Positions 1-6,935 of a stretch of DNA of 15,920 nucleotides are shown here, one piece after another. Position 1 is the first letter of the stretch. Each line of letters begins with the position of its first letter. The position numbers and the translations under genes are program-made. The notes under the pieces were generated by a model. That model ran no database searches. It was not told the origin of the DNA and worked only from the letters and a program-made list of their open reading frames with translations. This stretch comes from JAZDLO01 sp043801935. Lineage in GTDB: Bacteria; Actinomycetota; Thermoleophilia; RBG-16-64-13. Location: NCBI GenBank assembly GCA_043801935.1, contig JAZDLO010000236.1, positions 1 to 15,920 on the forward strand. The letters run 5' to 3'.

Positions 1-435
1 TGGGAGAAGGGGCGTCTGGAGATCGACAAGTACACGCTTTCTTTGGCCGACCTCATGCTGGAGAAGCTGCAGATCGTCCACCTAAATGAAAAAGACGTCA
101 TTGATGTGATGATGCTGCTTCGCGAGCACGAGATCGGCGACGGCGACGACGAGGTCATCAACGGCGCGTACATAAGCCGGATGATGGCGAAGGACTGGGG
201 TTTCTACTACACCACCACGACGAATCTGAACAAGGTGAAGTCACACCTGGGGAACTACGAAGTGTTGTCCCCGGGCGACCACGATGTCATCTCCGGACGC
301 ATCGACGAGCTGCTCTTTATGATCGACAAGGAGCCCAAGTCGCTCGGCTGGAAGCTCAGGGCCAAGGTGGGCACCAAAAAGCAATGGTACAACGATGTCG
401 AGGAGGTGGAGCGCGCCGACCACCTGACGTGTTAG
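1..435 (+). CDS. Nucleotidyltransferase-like protein, 3' part (5' end outside window)
   Basis: The reading frame is open from the first base and ends at TAG 433-435, giving 144 visible residues. The visible part begins with a stretch around EIDKYTLSLADLMLEKLQIV followed by NEKDVIDVMMLLREHEIG, then a WGFYYT segment and a KVGTKKQWY-like end (AKVGTKKQWYNDVEE). I recognise this as the C-terminal half of a conserved family annotated as nucleotidyltransferase (AbiEii-like fold) in actinobacteria and Chloroflexi; the identification is from memory of the family, and the catalytic N-terminal part is not in the window. A TTG at 43 is not a credible start because homologous sequence precedes it. The last few residues (after EEVERAD) may be altered by a frame change, since a neighbouring frame stays open and looks coding to 505. 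Confidence 0.6.
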   Translation, partial: WEKGRLEIDKYTLSLADLMLEKLQIVHLNEKDVIDVMMLLREHEIGDGDDEVINGAYISRMMAKDWGFYYTTTTNLNKVKSHLGNYEVLSPGDHDVISGRIDELLFMIDKEPKSLGWKLRAKVGTKKQWYNDVEEVERADHLTC

Positions 436-564
436 AGCGGCCGAGGCCGACAAAGCTCCGGATATCCTGGAGGAATCCGTCGCCGAGAACGAGAAGTCGC
501 TCTAGCGGCGGTCACCACATGCCACGTTTCGAAGTAACGCCTAGGACGGGGTGAGGTACCGGCG

Positions 565-1680
565 ATGTTGATGAAGACGATGATCAGCCCGAGCAAGTAT
601 GTTCAGGGGCCTGGCGCGGTGGCCGAGGTAGGCAAGTACGCGGCCGAAATGGGCGAGAGGGCGCTGATCGTAGGTGGTAAGACAGCCTTTCAAGCGGTCC
701 AGGGATCTTTGGTGAGCAGCCTTGAAGCGGCTGGAGTGAAGGCGAGCGTGGAACTCTTCCGCGGCGAATCATCCTGGGAGGAGATCCGGCGTTTGACGGA
801 GCTGGCGAGGGCCACCAAGGTCGGGGTGGTGATCGGCGCCGGTGGTGGCAAAGCGCTGGATGCGGCCAAAGTGGTCGGTCGCGACGCGGGGGCCCGCTGG
901 ATCAACGTTCCCACCACGGTGGCCACGAACGCCGCCTGCAGCGCGGTCACGGTCATCTACACTCCAGAGGGCGTGTTTGAGGAATACGTGTTCTTGCCGC
1001 GCAATCCCGATCTCGTGGTGGCAGACACGAGCATCCTTATCAAGAACCCGCCGCACATGCTCAGGATGGGGATGGGGGACTGCCTGGCCGGGTGGATCGA
1101 GGGTGAGACGTGCGCGCTCACCGCGAAGCCCAACTTCGCCGGAGGTACGGCTACCGCAGCCGCGCTGGCTATCGCCAAGCTCTGCTACGAGACGCTGATC
1201 ACGTACGGCTTGGACGCGATGCGGGCAGCCGAAGTCCAAGCGGCGACCCCGGCGTACGAAAGAGTCGTCGAGGCCGTCCTGCTGATGGGCGCACTCGGCT
1301 TCGAAAGCACCGGCCTGGCTGCTGCCCACGCTATTCACAACGGTTTCACTGTGCTTGAGGAAACCCACTCGCTCTCACACGGCGACAAGGTCGCCTTCGG
1401 CGTGCTGGCGATGCAGGTGTTGGAGAACCGGCCGAAGAGCCAGATCGACGAGGTGCTTGGCTTCCTTCACTCGGTGAACCTGCCCATGACGCTTGCTCAA
1501 CTGAACTTGACGGATGAGGGAGCCGAGTTGGACCGCAAACTGCTGGAGGTCGGGAAGGCGGCTTGTGCACCTGGAGACACGATGTACTGTGAGCCGATAC
1601 CGGTGACTCCTGAAACCACTATGTACGCCATAAAGGGCGCGGATGCGCTTGGCCGGGCATATCTGGCCGCGAAGGGCTGA
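565..1680 (+). CDS. gldA: Glycerol dehydrogenase-like iron/zinc-containing alcohol dehydrogenase
   Basis: A 371-residue protein of the group III (iron-containing) alcohol dehydrogenase superfamily, closest in pattern to NAD-dependent glycerol dehydrogenase (glycerol to dihydroxyacetone). Visible motifs: the nucleotide-binding GAGGGKALDAAK at residues 91-102; PTTVATNAACS at 116-126; and the metal site formed by D172 (GMGDCLAGWIE), H255 (AAAHAIHNG) and H272 (THSLSHGDKVAFG), matching the Asp-His-His set of bacterial glycerol dehydrogenases. Length is usual for the family. ATG 565 is preceded by GGGGTGAGG at a suitable distance; ATG 571 is a possible alternative. The gene stands alone and is convergent with the dehydratase operon, 50 bp apart. 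Real substrate could be another polyol or alcohol, since no glycerol kinase or dihydroxyacetone kinase is nearby. Confidence 0.85.
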   Translation: MLMKTMISPSKYVQGPGAVAEVGKYAAEMGERALIVGGKTAFQAVQGSLVSSLEAAGVKASVELFRGESSWEEIRRLTELARATKVGVVIGAGGGKALDAAKVVGRDAGARWINVPTTVATNAACSAVTVIYTPEGVFEEYVFLPRNPDLVVADTSILIKNPPHMLRMGMGDCLAGWIEGETCALTAKPNFAGGTATAAALAIAKLCYETLITYGLDAMRAAEVQAATPAYERVVEAVLLMGALGFESTGLAAAHAIHNGFTVLEETHSLSHGDKVAFGVLAMQVLENRPKSQIDEVLGFLHSVNLPMTLAQLNLTDEGAELDRKLLEVGKAACAPGDTMYCEPIPVTPETTMYAIKGADALGRAYLAAKG

Positions 1681-1730
1681 CACGCTTCTGTCGTACGAGT
1701 CAGGTCCGAACCATGTCTGAGCCCGGGACG

Positions 1731-2984
1731 TCAGCCTCCACCGTTCAGGAGTTCCAAGAAGCTCTCCATCGCCTGGAGGGACTTCTCCTGGTTTGACCCG
1801 CCCCGCGAGAGGGCGTCCCCGTCTATGGCCAGGAAGGGGATTCCCGCCTCCATGAAGGCGGAGCGGACCACCGGCACCGAGCCCAGGCCGTGGCGGCAGC
1901 CCCAATGATTGAAATGCACTGCCCCGTCTACCTTCAGCTGCTTGGCCAGGGCGACATTCAGGCGCGCCCGCCGGGCGGAAGTTCCCCAAAGGGTGTGGTC
2001 GGTGAGCCGTTTGGCCAGACCGGGGAAGGGATCGTCCGGATCGATAGTCTCGAGATGCATCTGGCCCATCTCTTCGAAGATGACCACGACTCCCCGCTTC
2101 TCCAGGAGCTCGAAGAGGTCGCGGTCGTGGTGGGGGACGGTATGGAGCCACAGGAGGCGCTTGAGCTTGCGACCGCCGTCGAGCACCGGGGCCATGAGGT
2201 CGCGGCGGCCCCGCTCGGTCAGCAGGCGCTCGAAGTCCTTGGCTCCCGCTTCGGTGCCCCACAAGAGTTGGCCCAGGAACACGGTGGCGAAGGTGCGGCG
2301 GCCGTTCATCTCCAATCGCCCGGCCAGGCGCTCCGTCATGACGTGGCCCCAAGCGGCGGAAGCCCGGTTGGAGAGCTCAAGGGCCTTCTTGAGATTCTCG
2401 GTGCGGCCGGTCCAGCGGCCGATGTCCTCGTGCAGCACGCGGAGCTGCTCGGCCACGTCGGCCACGGTCTCCGGCGTCGCTTCGCCCACGTCCGGCGGGA
2501 GCGGCACCCGGATCTCGCGAAAGGGCACGTCGTAGCGAGTGGCCAGCATCTCCAGCAGGCACTCCTTGCCCAGGCAGAGGGGCGTGGTTCCCAGGCACAT
2601 CGAGGGAGCGGGCAGCATGTCGTTCTCGACGGCGGCAAGGGCGATGCGGTGGTAGCTACAGACATCGCGGGCCAGCGGCATGCGCGCGGCTGCGGCCTCC
2701 ACCAGGTCGCGCAGGTCGCTGCCGGTGAGGGTGGCCGAGCCGATCTCCGGGATCATGGGCGTGATGCCGTACGAGCTCAGCAGCTCGGTGGGGAAGAGGT
2801 AGGACACCCAGGGCACGATCGCTCCGGGTTTGAACAATTCCAGCGAGGCGCTCAGCGCGTGCAGCTCCATGTACCGCCGGGCCGTGCGGGACTGCAGGGC
2901 CTTCCATCGGGTCTGCGCCAAGAACGCAGTGCGGGTGAGGGAGGCGCTGAGCGAGTTGCCGGTTACGTCGGCCATGCCGGGCAC
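1731..2984 (-). CDS. 2-hydroxyacyl-CoA dehydratase subunit (HgdB/FldC/BcrC-like family), larger subunit
   Basis: A 417-residue member of the 2-hydroxyglutaryl-CoA dehydratase D-component/benzoyl-CoA reductase family, whose subunits carry [4Fe-4S] clusters and catalyse radical dehydration of 2-hydroxyacyl-CoA after ATP-driven electron injection by an activase. Signatures: PWVSYLFPTELLSSYGITP at about 58-76 (the P-x-E-L...G-x-x-P entry motif), C109 in CSYHR, cysteines 130/137/142, and near the end HFNHWGCRHG with C363 followed by GIPFLAIDGD at 381-390. GTG 2984 is chosen because GGAGGA, overlapping the stop of the upstream gene, lies 10 bases before it; ATG 2975 is the alternative. It starts 6 bases after the stop of the partner subunit, so the two are surely co-transcribed and probably translationally coupled. 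Substrate cannot be told from the sequence. Confidence 0.85.
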   Translation of the reverse strand: MPGMADVTGNSLSASLTRTAFLAQTRWKALQSRTARRYMELHALSASLELFKPGAIVPWVSYLFPTELLSSYGITPMIPEIGSATLTGSDLRDLVEAAAARMPLARDVCSYHRIALAAVENDMLPAPSMCLGTTPLCLGKECLLEMLATRYDVPFREIRVPLPPDVGEATPETVADVAEQLRVLHEDIGRWTGRTENLKKALELSNRASAAWGHVMTERLAGRLEMNGRRTFATVFLGQLLWGTEAGAKDFERLLTERGRRDLMAPVLDGGRKLKRLLWLHTVPHHDRDLFELLEKRGVVVIFEEMGQMHLETIDPDDPFPGLAKRLTDHTLWGTSARRARLNVALAKQLKVDGAVHFNHWGCRHGLGSVPVVRSAFMEAGIPFLAIDGDALSRGGSNQEKSLQAMESFLELLNGGG

Positions 2985-2990
2985 GGGCGG

Positions 2991-3956
2991 TCAGTCCTCC
3001 CCGGGGAGGTCGTCGTCCAGAAGGTCGTCGTCGAGCAACTGGGCCTCCAGGAATGCCTCCACCCGGGTGCGAAGCGGCCCGCCGGCATCGAAGGGGAACC
3101 CCACCTCGATCTCCAGATAGGGGAGGCCGCGCTCCTTGGCCAGCGCGGCGGCTGCGAGGGCGTCGTAGGCGCCGGGATCGCAGAAGCTTTGGCGCGCGTA
3201 GATCACCGAGGAGGGCCGGGTCTCGTCGAGACGGCGAGCCAAGTAGTCGCGGCGGTCGGCTGTCGAGCGGCGCGGGCACATGCCGATAGCGAGGAGTTCT
3301 GCGGCCAGGGTCTGATATCCATCGTCGGTCCCCGCTTCGCCAGCCGGGGTCGCCCTCGCAAGCGGTTTCCAGCGATCGGGTGAGGTGCATGACTCGAGGC
3401 CGGCGATCTGGGCGCCGAGTCGCTCGATCAGGCCGAGAAGCGAGTCGTCGCTCAAGGGGCCGGCCACGACGAACACTCCGCCGGGGCGCAGCGCAATCGG
3501 GTAGTCGACCGCGGGCCGCTCCCGCGGGGCGGTTGCGCCGTTGGCGCCGGCTTCTGCCGGGGAGTCGTCGGCCAGTCGGCCGGTGAGCCAATCCTCCATC
3601 CGGGCAAGATCGGCGGCCAGGGTGCGGACGACTCCCTCTCCCGAAGACCGGGGCATCGACAGCACGAACACCCGGTCGGGATACGCAGCAGCCAGGAGGT
3701 CCCCCATCCGGCGCATGGCGTCGCAACCCCCGGGCACCAGCAGACAGTCTTCGGCCGGGGCGTCACCGAGCAGCACGTCGGCTGCGGCCACCAGCTGGGT
3801 GACGTACGGACAGGTCATGGGATGGACGCTCAGCGCCTCCCGGCGGGCGGGAGTCGCCGGGTCCTGCAGGTAGTTGCCCAACCAGCGGGGCGAGTACCCG
3901 CTACGAGCCACGAACTCGATGGGGAGGAGGTTGCAGGTGTAGTAGGCGTTGGCCAT
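2991..3956 (-). CDS. 2-hydroxyacyl-CoA dehydratase family subunit, short form
   Basis: A 321-residue HgdA/HgdB-family protein, first gene of the dehydratase operon. It starts directly in the conserved entry region (TCNLLPIEFVARSGYSPRWL, residues 7-26), then CPYV with C49, LVPGGCDAMRR with C78, and ARQSFCDPGAYD with C259; these three cysteines match the cluster-ligand pattern of the family. Residues about 130-150 form an Ala/Gly/Pro-rich insertion and the tail (307-321) is very acidic. At 321 residues it is shorter than usual family members, lacking the N-terminal helical lead-in. The start is well fixed: an in-frame TAA lies at 3971-3969 and no other ATG precedes the motif. There is no ribosome binding site, but a promoter places the transcript start almost on the ATG. 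No ATPase activator gene is visible in the window. Confidence 0.8.
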   Translation of the reverse strand: MANAYYTCNLLPIEFVARSGYSPRWLGNYLQDPATPARREALSVHPMTCPYVTQLVAAADVLLGDAPAEDCLLVPGGCDAMRRMGDLLAAAYPDRVFVLSMPRSSGEGVVRTLAADLARMEDWLTGRLADDSPAEAGANGATAPRERPAVDYPIALRPGGVFVVAGPLSDDSLLGLIERLGAQIAGLESCTSPDRWKPLARATPAGEAGTDDGYQTLAAELLAIGMCPRRSTADRRDYLARRLDETRPSSVIYARQSFCDPGAYDALAAAALAKERGLPYLEIEVGFPFDAGGPLRTRVEAFLEAQLLDDDLLDDDLPGED

Positions 3957-3994
3957 CGAAGGGGTAGCTTAGGGCTCCGAGCTCGATAAGGCAA
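3957..3994 (-). promoter_or_regulatory. Predicted promoter of the dehydratase operon, leaderless
   Basis: On the minus strand TTGCCT (3994-3989) is followed by a 17-base spacer and TAAGCT (3971-3966), fitting a -35/-10 pair of the TTGNCN/TANNNT type. The expected start of transcription, about 7 bases further, falls around 3959, leaving 0-3 bases before ATG 3956. This would explain why no ribosome binding site precedes that gene. Prediction from sequence only. Confidence 0.5.
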
Positions 3995-4004
3995 GCATGT
4001 TCCT

Positions 4005-4034
4005 TTGTCTTCCGGCTGAAGTGTGGGATATTCA
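4005..4034 (+). promoter_or_regulatory. Possible weak promoter of the mini-ORF/transglutaminase unit
   Basis: TTGTCT (4005-4010) and GATATT/TATTCA (4027-4034) are spaced 16-18 bases apart in the gap between two divergent units. The match is partial, so confidence is low; it would give a 5' leader of about 40 bases before the strong ribosome binding site at 4071. Confidence 0.25.
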
Positions 4035-4083
4035 CCATGCACTTCTTCGATCCACAGCATGGCCTCGACCGGAGGAGAAGGTG

Positions 4084-4125
4084 ATGCCGAAGGACAAAGT
4101 CCCGACGGAAGATCGACCGGGATGA
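4084..4125 (+). CDS. 13-codon upstream mini-ORF overlapping the transglutaminase-like gene
   Basis: ATG 4084 has the best ribosome binding site of the neighbourhood: GGAGGAGAAGG (4071-4081), GGAGG lying 8 bases before the ATG. The ORF reads MPKDKVPTEDRPG and stops at TGA 4123-4125, which overlaps the ATG of the next gene (4122) in an ATGA arrangement. It could be a leader that delivers ribosomes to the downstream gene by termination-reinitiation. The peptide also looks like a normal charged cytoplasmic N-terminus, so the alternative is that it belongs to the downstream protein and a base is missing or extra in the sequence near 4115-4122. Confidence 0.45.
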   Translation: MPKDKVPTEDRPG

Positions 4126-4811
4126 GGGGCGCGCTACGGCATGTCCTCATTGTCATCGCGTTGGTCGTGTGGATCGGCGCCGTCGTCTACCCCGACCCGC
4201 GTCCGTTCGTCACGTCTTTGGCCCGCTTGAGGAACCCGCCGGTGGACGCGCAGGCGGTGGCCGGTATCGCCGCCGGTCTGCCGCGAGACTACAAGACCAT
4301 CGAGGACTTTGCCTTGGAGTACGTCCCGTACACGTCGGCCTGGACCGTGTACGGCCTGCCCTGGTATTTCCCTACGGTTCGCGAGGCGCTGCGCGATCGG
4401 GCCGGTGATTGTCAGGCCCGGGCGATAATCGCCGCCAGCATCTTCGAGGCTAAGGGGATGCCGTACACCTTGCGCTACTCGTTCGACCACGTGTGGGTGG
4501 ACTATCCCGGCAAGCAGTTCGCCGACATGGAAGACCCGGCCACGTCCTTCGTCGCCGACGCGGGAAAGGGGTGGCTGGCCAGCCTGCCCGACCGCATCCC
4601 GGTGGGCACTATCGTCAAAGTGCGCATCGCCTACCACTGGACGCCCATGCCGCTCGCGCAGAAGATCATCCTCTTGACCGGCGCGCTCCTGATCGTCGGC
4701 TATGGGGAAAGACGGATACTGGGCAAGCTAAAGCGGGCGATATGGCCCGGGCGCGCTGCCTTCGTCAAACTGCCATTGTCGAGAGCGGAGAGCCGTCGAC
4801 TTCTTGGCTAG
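4122..4811 (+). CDS. Membrane-anchored transglutaminase-like (cysteine peptidase fold) protein
   Basis: With ATG 4122 the product has 229 residues. Residues 7-23 form a hydrophobic N-terminal membrane segment (HVLIVIALVVWIGAVVY); a second hydrophobic stretch lies at about 181-193 (IILLTGALLIVGY), followed by a basic tail. Between them is a transglutaminase-like core: RDRAGDCQARA with candidate nucleophile C97, YSFDHVWVDY with H123, and MEDPATSF with D138, giving the Cys-His-Asp order and spacing of the superfamily. The gene could be read from GTG 4023 in the same frame, but that adds 33 residues of non-protein-like sequence before the membrane segment and has no ribosome binding site. Substrate and role are unknown; a transglutaminase fold often means proteolysis or amide-bond exchange at the membrane. 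Convergent with the nitrilase-like gene. Confidence 0.65.
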   Translation: MRGALRHVLIVIALVVWIGAVVYPDPRPFVTSLARLRNPPVDAQAVAGIAAGLPRDYKTIEDFALEYVPYTSAWTVYGLPWYFPTVREALRDRAGDCQARAIIAASIFEAKGMPYTLRYSFDHVWVDYPGKQFADMEDPATSFVADAGKGWLASLPDRIPVGTIVKVRIAYHWTPMPLAQKIILLTGALLIVGYGERRILGKLKRAIWPGRAAFVKLPLSRAESRRLLG

Positions 4812-4981
4812 CTAACAGGCATGTTCCGTGTGGGGTGCCTTCTCAGCCACCACTCGGACACTAAGGCTAAAGCAGCAAGAGTACCGATGACGATCAGGTT
4901 CTCCACGACGTCCCCGGGTGTTCGGGTGCACGGTCTCGGTCAGGTGTTCTCCGCCGCATTGCTCTCTCCTGCCGGTGTAGT

Positions 4982-6097
4982 CTACTCCTTCTTGGACTCT
5001 GCTTCCCTCAACTGCCGTTCCAACTCGGCCACCTTCGCCCGCAACTCTGCCATTTCCGCCGCTTCGGGCTCGGCCGCCCGCCGGGCCACACTCAGATCAG
5101 CCGCCCGGATTTGGGCCCCGTCCTCCAGTGATTCCATGGACACCATTGGTTCGTACTCGTTTTCCCGCACCAGCAGGCTGAGGATGTCCCAACGGCTGTA
5201 AAGACCGGTGATATTGATGATCCCCCGGGCCATCTCGTTCATTTTGAGATCGATATCGCCGTAAACGATGGTCTCCACGTCCCGCACCGGTCCCGTCACT
5301 ATCTCCCCGAACGGGTTGATGATGGCGCTTCCGCCAAAGCTCTGATAGAAGCTGGTGTTGTCGTAGAAATCCTGGGGCCGCTTCTCCGGCGGGATGTAAC
5401 TAGCCGCGAGTACGCACCAGCAGGCGCCGTTGACGGCCACAGCGGTCGTCGTCGCAGGGGTCACCCAGGGCAGCTCTTCCGCTCCGCCCAGATATCCCGG
5501 CCACAGGGAGCAGTTCACCTTGGTGCCCTGCACGATGTAGCACTGGTGCAGGAGCGGTTGGTTGTGCTCGCCGCAGATGAGGCCGCTGATCTTGCCGAAG
5601 TCCATTTCGGGGATACGCAGGTTCTGGCCGCCGTTGCCCCGGGTGTGGATCATCAGCTCCTGGACGGTGATGTTGATCTTACGGTGCGTCCCCAGGATCT
5701 CGCCCCGGTTGTTGATGTAGAGGATGGAGTTGTACTGCCTGCCGCCGTACTTCTTGTCCCGCTCGTTGATGCCGATGACCACGTTGGCGTTGGCCTGTCG
5801 GGCGGCCTTGCAGAGCAGGTCGGTCTCGTCGCTCGGCACCTCGATCCCATGGCGCAGGTACTCGGCCCAGATGTTGGTGTACTCGGGCCCTTTCTCCAGC
5901 TCGAGGGCGAAGTGGCAATAGCCGGGGATGTGGAGCTCGGGGAAGACGATCAACGTAGCTCCATTGCCTGCGGCTTCCTTGATCTGGCCGATCGTGTTGT
6001 TGAGCGTGGCCATGGAGTCGAAGTAGACGGGTTTGTCGCGGTATTCGGGAGCGGCCTGGACGGCCGCGGCCGTGAATTTCGGGTATTCCTTGAGCAC
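4982..6097 (-). CDS. Carbon-nitrogen hydrolase (nitrilase superfamily) with C-terminal coiled coil
   Basis: A 371-residue nitrilase-superfamily amidase/nitrilase. The Glu-Lys-Cys triad is clear: E54 in FPELHIPGY, K140 in THRKIN, and C175 in SGLICGEHNQPLL. The context of the cysteine resembles true nitrilases (CWEHxQPL) but has Gly in place of Trp. The last roughly 40 residues (from about 330) are Ala/Glu/Arg-rich with heptad-like leucines (AELRAKVAELERQLREAE), a predicted coiled coil absent from most family members and perhaps used for oligomerisation. GTG 6097 is chosen because AAGGAG lies 7 bases before it and the protein then begins just before the first beta strand (FTAAAVQAAP); the open frame runs further upstream to 6196 but that part looks non-coding. 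It is monocistronic or follows the DUF3795 gene 126 bp upstream. Substrate unknown. Confidence 0.8.
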   Translation of the reverse strand: MLKEYPKFTAAAVQAAPEYRDKPVYFDSMATLNNTIGQIKEAAGNGATLIVFPELHIPGYCHFALELEKGPEYTNIWAEYLRHGIEVPSDETDLLCKAARQANANVVIGINERDKKYGGRQYNSILYINNRGEILGTHRKINITVQELMIHTRGNGGQNLRIPEMDFGKISGLICGEHNQPLLHQCYIVQGTKVNCSLWPGYLGGAEELPWVTPATTTAVAVNGACWCVLAASYIPPEKRPQDFYDNTSFYQSFGGSAIINPFGEIVTGPVRDVETIVYGDIDLKMNEMARGIINITGLYSRWDILSLLVRENEYEPMVSMESLEDGAQIRAADLSVARRAAEPEAAEMAELRAKVAELERQLREAESKKE

Positions 6098-6118
6098 GGC
6101 GCATCTCCTTGGTTCGAT

Positions 6119-6163
6119 CCAACGTAAGTAGTGACTCACCTCCGGGCACGAGTCTAACGTTGG
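6119..6163 (-). repeat. Nested inverted repeat in the leader of the nitrilase-like gene
   Basis: Outer arms CCAACGT (6119-6125) and ACGTTGG (6157-6163) enclose inner arms GACTC (6133-6137) and GAGTC (6150-6154). It lies between the DUF3795 stop and the ribosome binding site of the nitrilase-like gene (AAGGAG, 6103-6108), so it could be an operator, a leader structure or a weak terminator for the upstream gene. No T-run follows on the minus strand. Confidence 0.3.
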
Positions 6164-6223
6164 GCCGTGCTTCCCGCAAGCGCTCCTGGTCTGCACGTGG
6201 GGGAGCGATCCCGCGGGCGGGGC

Positions 6224-6742
6224 TCACAGCTGGGACAGCCGCTCGGTTATTGCCTCGCGGTGCTCGGCCACGAAGGCGTTCGCGGGATCGCGGCCGCACC
6301 GGCGGCATCCGAGGTCGTACGCCGAGTTTATGGTCCCGCACTCGGGGCAGGAGTAGTGGTCGTCGGCCTCCGCCATCCAGGCCTTCGCCCCTATCTCGCC
6401 GATACGCCGCATGTCATCGGTGATGTTCGCTCGGTGGGGCCTCTCCCGGCCGAACGTCTGGAGATCCGCACAGGGGTACTTGTGGCACTCGCCGCAGAAA
6501 GCCAATCCCCGCTGGGCGGCGCAGGCGAAGAGGGTGCAGCTCCGGCAGTAGATGGTGCGCTTCCCCGAGCGGCAGCCCTCGCAGTACGTCTCTTCTTCGC
6601 TCCATCCATGGCGGGAGGCGAGGAGCTTCAGTCGTTTGGGATCTTCCTGGCTGGCGATGTAGATCGTGCACGCCCGGCAGTACAGCCCGCAGACGGCCGC
6701 CAGTTTCGGGGTCTCGTTCGCGCCGCTGTCGGATTCGATCAT
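6224..6742 (-). CDS. DUF3795 cysteine-rich protein
   Basis: A 172-residue protein with 15 cysteines, read as a DUF3795 family member. The family pattern is visible in order: CGLYCRACTIYIAS (residues 18-31), YCEGCRSGKRTIYCRSCTLFAC (split CxxC pairs at 54/57 and 66/69, plus C74), FCGECHKYPC (83-91), then a final CPECG...CRRCG pair (132/135 and 146/149) that looks like a zinc ribbon. Function of the family is unknown; the cysteines imply zinc or iron-sulphur binding, and the family is common in anaerobes. ATG 6742 has GAGGG 7 or so bases upstream, whereas the longer open frame to 6958 lacks support. The gene is divergent from leuA and shares its regulatory region. Confidence 0.8.
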   Translation of the reverse strand: MIESDSGANETPKLAAVCGLYCRACTIYIASQEDPKRLKLLASRHGWSEEETYCEGCRSGKRTIYCRSCTLFACAAQRGLAFCGECHKYPCADLQTFGRERPHRANITDDMRRIGEIGAKAWMAEADDHYSCPECGTINSAYDLGCRRCGRDPANAFVAEHREAITERLSQL

Positions 6743-6765
6743 GATCGTTCCCTCTCGGCCGGAAG

Positions 6766-6781
6766 GTTGGGACGGCCCAAC
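6766..6781. repeat. Short inverted repeat upstream of the DUF3795 gene
   Basis: GTTGGG (6766-6771), four bases, CCCAAC (6776-6781): a 6-bp perfect inverted repeat 24 bases before the DUF3795 ATG. Possible operator or leader hairpin; nothing more can be said. Confidence 0.25.
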
Positions 6782-6812
6782 TATTGCACCGCGGCACGCT
6801 GATGTGAAGGGG

Positions 6813-6857
6813 CGTCGTGCCGTCGCCGGCCTCGTCGTGCCGTCGCCGGCCACGTCG
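6813..6857. repeat. 20-bp tandem repeat, two full copies plus a partial
   Basis: The 19-base unit CGTCGTGCCGTCGCCGGCC occurs at 6813-6831 and again at 6833-6851, period 20, followed by a further CGTCG (6853-6857). It lies in the shared gap between the DUF3795 gene and leuA. A 20-base period is two helical turns, which would place any bound protein on one face of the DNA, but slippage expansion of a GC-rich sequence is equally possible. Confidence 0.6.
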
Positions 6858-6909
6858 ACCTCCGTGGTCCGGAGGGGCTCTGCCGTGCGCCGGCGCGGCC
6901 GATCCGCAC

Positions 6910-6930
6910 GAGCGTCTCCAGGAGACGCTC
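6910..6930. promoter_or_regulatory. 21-bp perfect inverted repeat, candidate operator of leuA and/or the DUF3795 gene
   Basis: Half-sites GAGCGTCTCC (6910-6919) and GGAGACGCTC (6921-6930) are exact complements around a single central A. A 1-base centre suits a DNA site for a symmetric dimeric regulator better than an RNA hairpin. It ends 5 bases before the predicted -35 of the leuA leader, centred near -51 from the predicted start, a position compatible with either an activator or a repressor. Confidence 0.5.
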
Positions 6931-6935
6931 TCACC

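Noticed and set aside
1890..3383. 497-codon open frame on the plus strand opposite the dehydratase genes
   Set aside because: It is antisense to two clearly recognisable enzymes, its translation is low-complexity and His/Gly/Arg-rich without motifs; long antisense frames are usual in GC-rich coding DNA.
4023..4121. Extended GTG start for the transglutaminase-like protein
   Set aside because: The extra 33 residues have no protein-like character or ribosome binding site, and they precede a natural N-terminal membrane anchor.
6098..6196. N-terminal extension of the nitrilase-like protein
   Set aside because: GTG 6097 has a well-placed AAGGAG and matches the family's usual N-terminus; the extension contains the nested inverted repeat instead.
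6813..6857. CRISPR-like repeat
   Set aside because: Only two copies with a 1-base separation, no spacers and no cas genes.
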